Below, piece after piece: positions 6,287 through 8,469 of a stretch of 8,469 bases of DNA. Source of the stretch: Alphaproteobacteria bacterium (GTDB taxonomy: Bacteria > Pseudomonadota > Alphaproteobacteria > RS24). A program made the position numbers and the translations under genes. Numbering within the stretch: position 1 is the stretch's first letter; each line of letters begins with the position of its first letter. The DNA lies in contig JAKMCZ010000264.1 in assembly GCA_022428185.1 (NCBI GenBank), positions 1-8,469 of the forward strand, in the 5' to 3' direction. The notes beneath the pieces were generated by a model. The model searched no databases and was not told the DNA's origin. It saw only the letters and a program-made list of their open reading frames with translations.

Positions 6287-7564
6287 ATGCATGATATTAA
6301 CGCCATACGCCAAGACCCTGATGCTTTTGATGCCGCTTTGGCAAAGCGCGGTGTGTCGGCATGTGCGGCAGATATGCTGGCGCTTGATGACAAACGCCGC
6401 GCCGCTATTGCCGAGGCGCAGGATTTGCAGACACAGCGCAATGATGCGTCCAAGAAAATCGGGCAAGCCAAAGGGCAGGGCGATGAGGCTGAAGCACAAC
6501 GCTTGATGAACGAAGTATCAGGGCTGAAACAGGCTTTGCAAACAGCCGAAGAGGCTGAGCGTGTCACCAATGCCGATTTGACCGAAGCGCTGGCCGCCCT
6601 TCCCAATTTGCCGCTCGACGATGTGCCGACCGGTGATGACGAAGAAGCCAATGTTGAGCTTCGTCGGGTCGGCGAGCCGAAGCCGGGCGAAGCCGAGCAT
6701 TTCGAAATCGGCGAAGCGCTCGGCATGATGGATTTCGAGATTGCCGCCGCTTTGTCCGGCTCGCGATTTGTTGTTTTACGCGATGGCCTGGCCCGGCTCG
6801 AGCGCGCTTTGGGCAATTTCATGATTGATTTGCAGGTCACTGAATTCGGCTATCGCGAAATGGCTTTGCCCGTTCTGGTGCGTGACGATGCGGTTTTCGG
6901 CACCGGTCAATTACCGAAATTTGCCGAAGATTTATTCCGCACTGAAAACGGTTTTTGGTTAACGCCGACCGCCGAGGTGACGCTGACCAATCTGGTGCGC
7001 GAGCAAATTACCGACGCTGCCGAATTGCCGCTGCGGCTCACCGCTTTGACGCAATGTTTCCGCTCTGAGGCGGGCGCGGCAGGGCGCGATACACGTGGCA
7101 TGATACGCCAGCACCAATTCAGCAAGGTTGAACTGGTGACGATTACCGATGCTGAAAACGGCGAAGCGGAACTTGAGCGCAAAACCGAATGTGCTGAAGA
7201 AGTCTTGCAGCGGCTCGGTCTGCCTTATCGGGTGATGCAGCTATGCACCGGCGATATGGGCTTTGGCGCACGCAAAACTTATGATTTAGAGGTCTGGTTG
7301 CCCGGACAAAATATGTATCGCGAAGTTTCGAGCATATCTTATTGCGGAGATTTTCAAGGGCGACGCATGAATGCGCGCTATCGCCATGAGGGTGAAAAGC
7401 AAACGCAATTCGTTCACACATTGAATGGCTCTGGCCTTGCCGTCGGGCGCACGCTTGTGGCGGTGCTCGAAAACTACGTCAATCAAGACGGGACAGTCAC
7501 AATTCCCGAAGCGTTGCGTCCTTATATGGGCGGTTTGGAAATCTTAGGGGAAACAAATGAGTAA
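6287..7564 (+). CDS. serS: Seryl-tRNA synthetase
   Basis: A 425-residue class II aminoacyl-tRNA synthetase that charges tRNA-Ser, and tRNA-Sec where present, in the cytoplasm. Residues about 30-100 form the charged antiparallel coiled-coil arm that grips the long variable arm of tRNA-Ser (KRRAAIAEAQDLQTQRNDAS, then EAEAQRLMNEVSGLKQALQ). The catalytic core shows GTGQLPKF (205-212) and TPTAEV (227-231 region). Motif 2 is FRSEAGAAGRDTRGMIRQHQ (258-277). EVSSISYCGDFQGRR lies at 346-360, and motif 3 GSGLAVGRTLVAVLENY at 381-397 carries its ATP-binding arginine. The length is normal and nothing is missing. ATG 6287 gives the family N-terminus (MHDINAIRQDPDAF). The Shine-Dalgarno is weak (GAGCGAG at 6274-6280). 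The gene follows tatC by 83 bases, and surE starts inside its last codons with an 8-base overlap. Confidence 0.97.
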   Translation: MHDINAIRQDPDAFDAALAKRGVSACAADMLALDDKRRAAIAEAQDLQTQRNDASKKIGQAKGQGDEAEAQRLMNEVSGLKQALQTAEEAERVTNADLTEALAALPNLPLDDVPTGDDEEANVELRRVGEPKPGEAEHFEIGEALGMMDFEIAAALSGSRFVVLRDGLARLERALGNFMIDLQVTEFGYREMALPVLVRDDAVFGTGQLPKFAEDLFRTENGFWLTPTAEVTLTNLVREQITDAAELPLRLTALTQCFRSEAGAAGRDTRGMIRQHQFSKVELVTITDAENGEAELERKTECAEEVLQRLGLPYRVMQLCTGDMGFGARKTYDLEVWLPGQNMYREVSSISYCGDFQGRRMNARYRHEGEKQTQFVHTLNGSGLAVGRTLVAVLENYVNQDGTVTIPEALRPYMGGLEILGETNE

Positions 7565-8375
7565 ATCAGCCGGTAAATCAGTAGGCCGTATTTTGGTGAC
7601 CAATGATGATGGCATTGATGCGCCGGGTCTGGTTTCAGCGGTAAAAATTGCCGAAGCCCTGTCCGACGATGTTTGGGTTTTTGCACCGGCTGAAGAGATG
7701 AGCGGTGCCAGCCATTCGCTGAGCCTGTCAAAGCCGATGCGGGTGGTTGAAGTAGGGCCGAAACGGTTTGCTGTTTCCGGCACGCCGACCGATTGTGTGA
7801 TGGTCGCAACGCGTCATATGATGCGCGATAACCCGCCTGATTTGGTTCTGTCGGGCGTCAATTTTGGACAAAACATTGCCGAAGATGTCAGCTATTCGGG
7901 CACGGTGGCGGGCGCGAAAGAGGGCACGGTTTTCGGTATTAAATCGATTGCCATGTCGCAAGCGGTTTTGTTTTCCGGCGAGCCGGGCAGTTGGATGCCG
8001 CGTTTTGAAGTAGCTGAAAAACATGCGCCCGGCCTGATTGAAAAATTGCTCGATACCGATTGGGCGCATGAGACACTGATTAATATCAATTTCCCGCATG
8101 TCGATATTAACGACAACCCGCAAATTCGCGTGGTCAAGCAGGGCAAGCGCGACCGCAGTATTTTAGGTCTTGAGGAGCGCGTCGACCCGCGCGGGCGGAG
8201 CTATTTTTGGTATAATTTCGACCGACTGGTCGATGAGAATGGTCAACTGGTTTACACGCCGGGCAAAGACACCGATATTGAAGCAATCACGCAGGGGCAT
8301 ATTGCCATTACGCCGCTGAATATGGATCATACGCAAGGTGAAATGGCGGCTGAATTGGCCGTGCTGTTTGAATGA
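7557..8375 (+). CDS. surE: 5'/3'-nucleotidase SurE (stationary-phase survival protein)
   Basis: A 272-residue metal-dependent phosphatase that dephosphorylates nucleoside monophosphates in the cytoplasm and is linked to stationary-phase and stress survival in other bacteria. The metal-binding and active-site motifs are complete: TNDDGIDAPGL (15-25, Asp17 and Asp18), MSGASHSLSL (48-57, Ser49), VSGTPTDCV (73-81), and LVLSGVNFGQN (96-106, Asn102) leading into SYSGTVAGAKEG. The C-terminal part has DTDIEAITQGHIAITPLNMD, as is usual for the dimerising tail of the family. The length is normal. ATG 7557 lies within serS and is preceded by AGGGG at 7546-7550 with a 6-base spacer. The stop overlaps the next gene in ATGA. 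In many alphaproteobacteria the next gene is pcm; here it is not recognisable. Confidence 0.96.
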   Translation: MSKSAGKSVGRILVTNDDGIDAPGLVSAVKIAEALSDDVWVFAPAEEMSGASHSLSLSKPMRVVEVGPKRFAVSGTPTDCVMVATRHMMRDNPPDLVLSGVNFGQNIAEDVSYSGTVAGAKEGTVFGIKSIAMSQAVLFSGEPGSWMPRFEVAEKHAPGLIEKLLDTDWAHETLININFPHVDINDNPQIRVVKQGKRDRSILGLEERVDPRGRSYFWYNFDRLVDENGQLVYTPGKDTDIEAITQGHIAITPLNMDHTQGEMAAELAVLFE

Positions 8376-8469
8376 CGCAAACGAAGCAAGAAAAACAAAA
8401 ATTGCAGGGGCTTTGGGCCTCAACGCCCAAGACTGCCTTGCTTGCCATTTTTTTGGTTGCGACTATTTC
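8372..8469 (+). CDS. N-terminus of an unrecognised protein with an early hydrophobic segment (3' part outside window)
   Basis: An open frame starting at ATG 8372, overlapping the surE stop in ATGA, and running off the right edge after 32 complete codons. The visible N-terminus is MTQTKQEKQKLQGLWASTPK, basic and polar, followed by the hydrophobic TALLAIFLVATI. This looks like the start of a membrane anchor or a long signal peptide. No Shine-Dalgarno is evident, so translation probably depends on surE. It does not resemble the N-terminus of protein-L-isoaspartate methyltransferase (pcm), often the next gene in this cluster. In related genomes a LysM/M23 peptidase gene lies a little further on and would suit an exported N-terminus, but 32 residues do not allow a call. 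The reading frame and overlap make a real gene likely. Confidence 0.6.
   Translation, partial: MTQTKQEKQKLQGLWASTPKTALLAIFLVATI

Noticed and set aside
6250..6840. Minus-strand open frame of 196 codons opposite serS
   Set aside because: The Ser/Ala-rich translation is the shadow of the Ala/Glu-rich coiled-coil arm of serS, and no ribosome site or domain supports it.

Overview
The window reads as one compact, entirely plus-strand stretch of an alphaproteobacterial chromosome. Two things point there. The gene order is argS, SPOR-domain protein, nagZ, scpA, scpB, tatA, tatB, tatC, serS, surE, a neighbourhood I know from many alphaproteobacteria. The protein signatures also fit, for example the ScpB segment running from LSRAALETLAIIAYHQPVTR to DLPGLEELK. 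Base composition looks moderate by eye, only somewhat above half G+C (not counted). That is lower than in many soil or freshwater members of the class and would suit a marine lineage such as SAR116, but this is inference only.

Layout: 1-356 holds the 3' end of argS (arginyl-tRNA synthetase). After a 51-base gap come a membrane-anchored SPOR-domain protein (408-1322), nagZ (1322-2365), scpA (2372-3199), scpB (3199-3927) and a lone FbpC/PotA-type ABC transporter ATPase (3924-4895). The Tat translocase genes follow: tatA (4913-5125), tatB (5138-5425) and tatC (5412-6203). After an 83-base gap come serS (6287-7564), surE (7557-8375) and the first 32 codons of a further protein with an early hydrophobic segment, cut by the window edge (8372-8469).

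From 408 to 6203 the genes overlap or are at most 17 bases apart, with no recognisable intrinsic terminator, so they are probably one transcription unit. serS, surE and the last partial gene form a second tightly overlapping group that may share the message or have its own promoter in 6204-6286. The genes serve cell-wall remodelling and division (SPOR protein, NagZ), chromosome condensation and segregation (ScpAB), export of folded proteins (TatABC), translation (ArgS, SerS) and nucleotide housekeeping (SurE).

This is core housekeeping DNA. I see no RNA gene, mobile element, CRISPR array or long repeat, and no evidence of a new system. The most unusual points are the ABC ATPase wedged between scpB and tatA without permease or binding-protein partners, and a hydrophobic-start gene after surE where pcm often sits.
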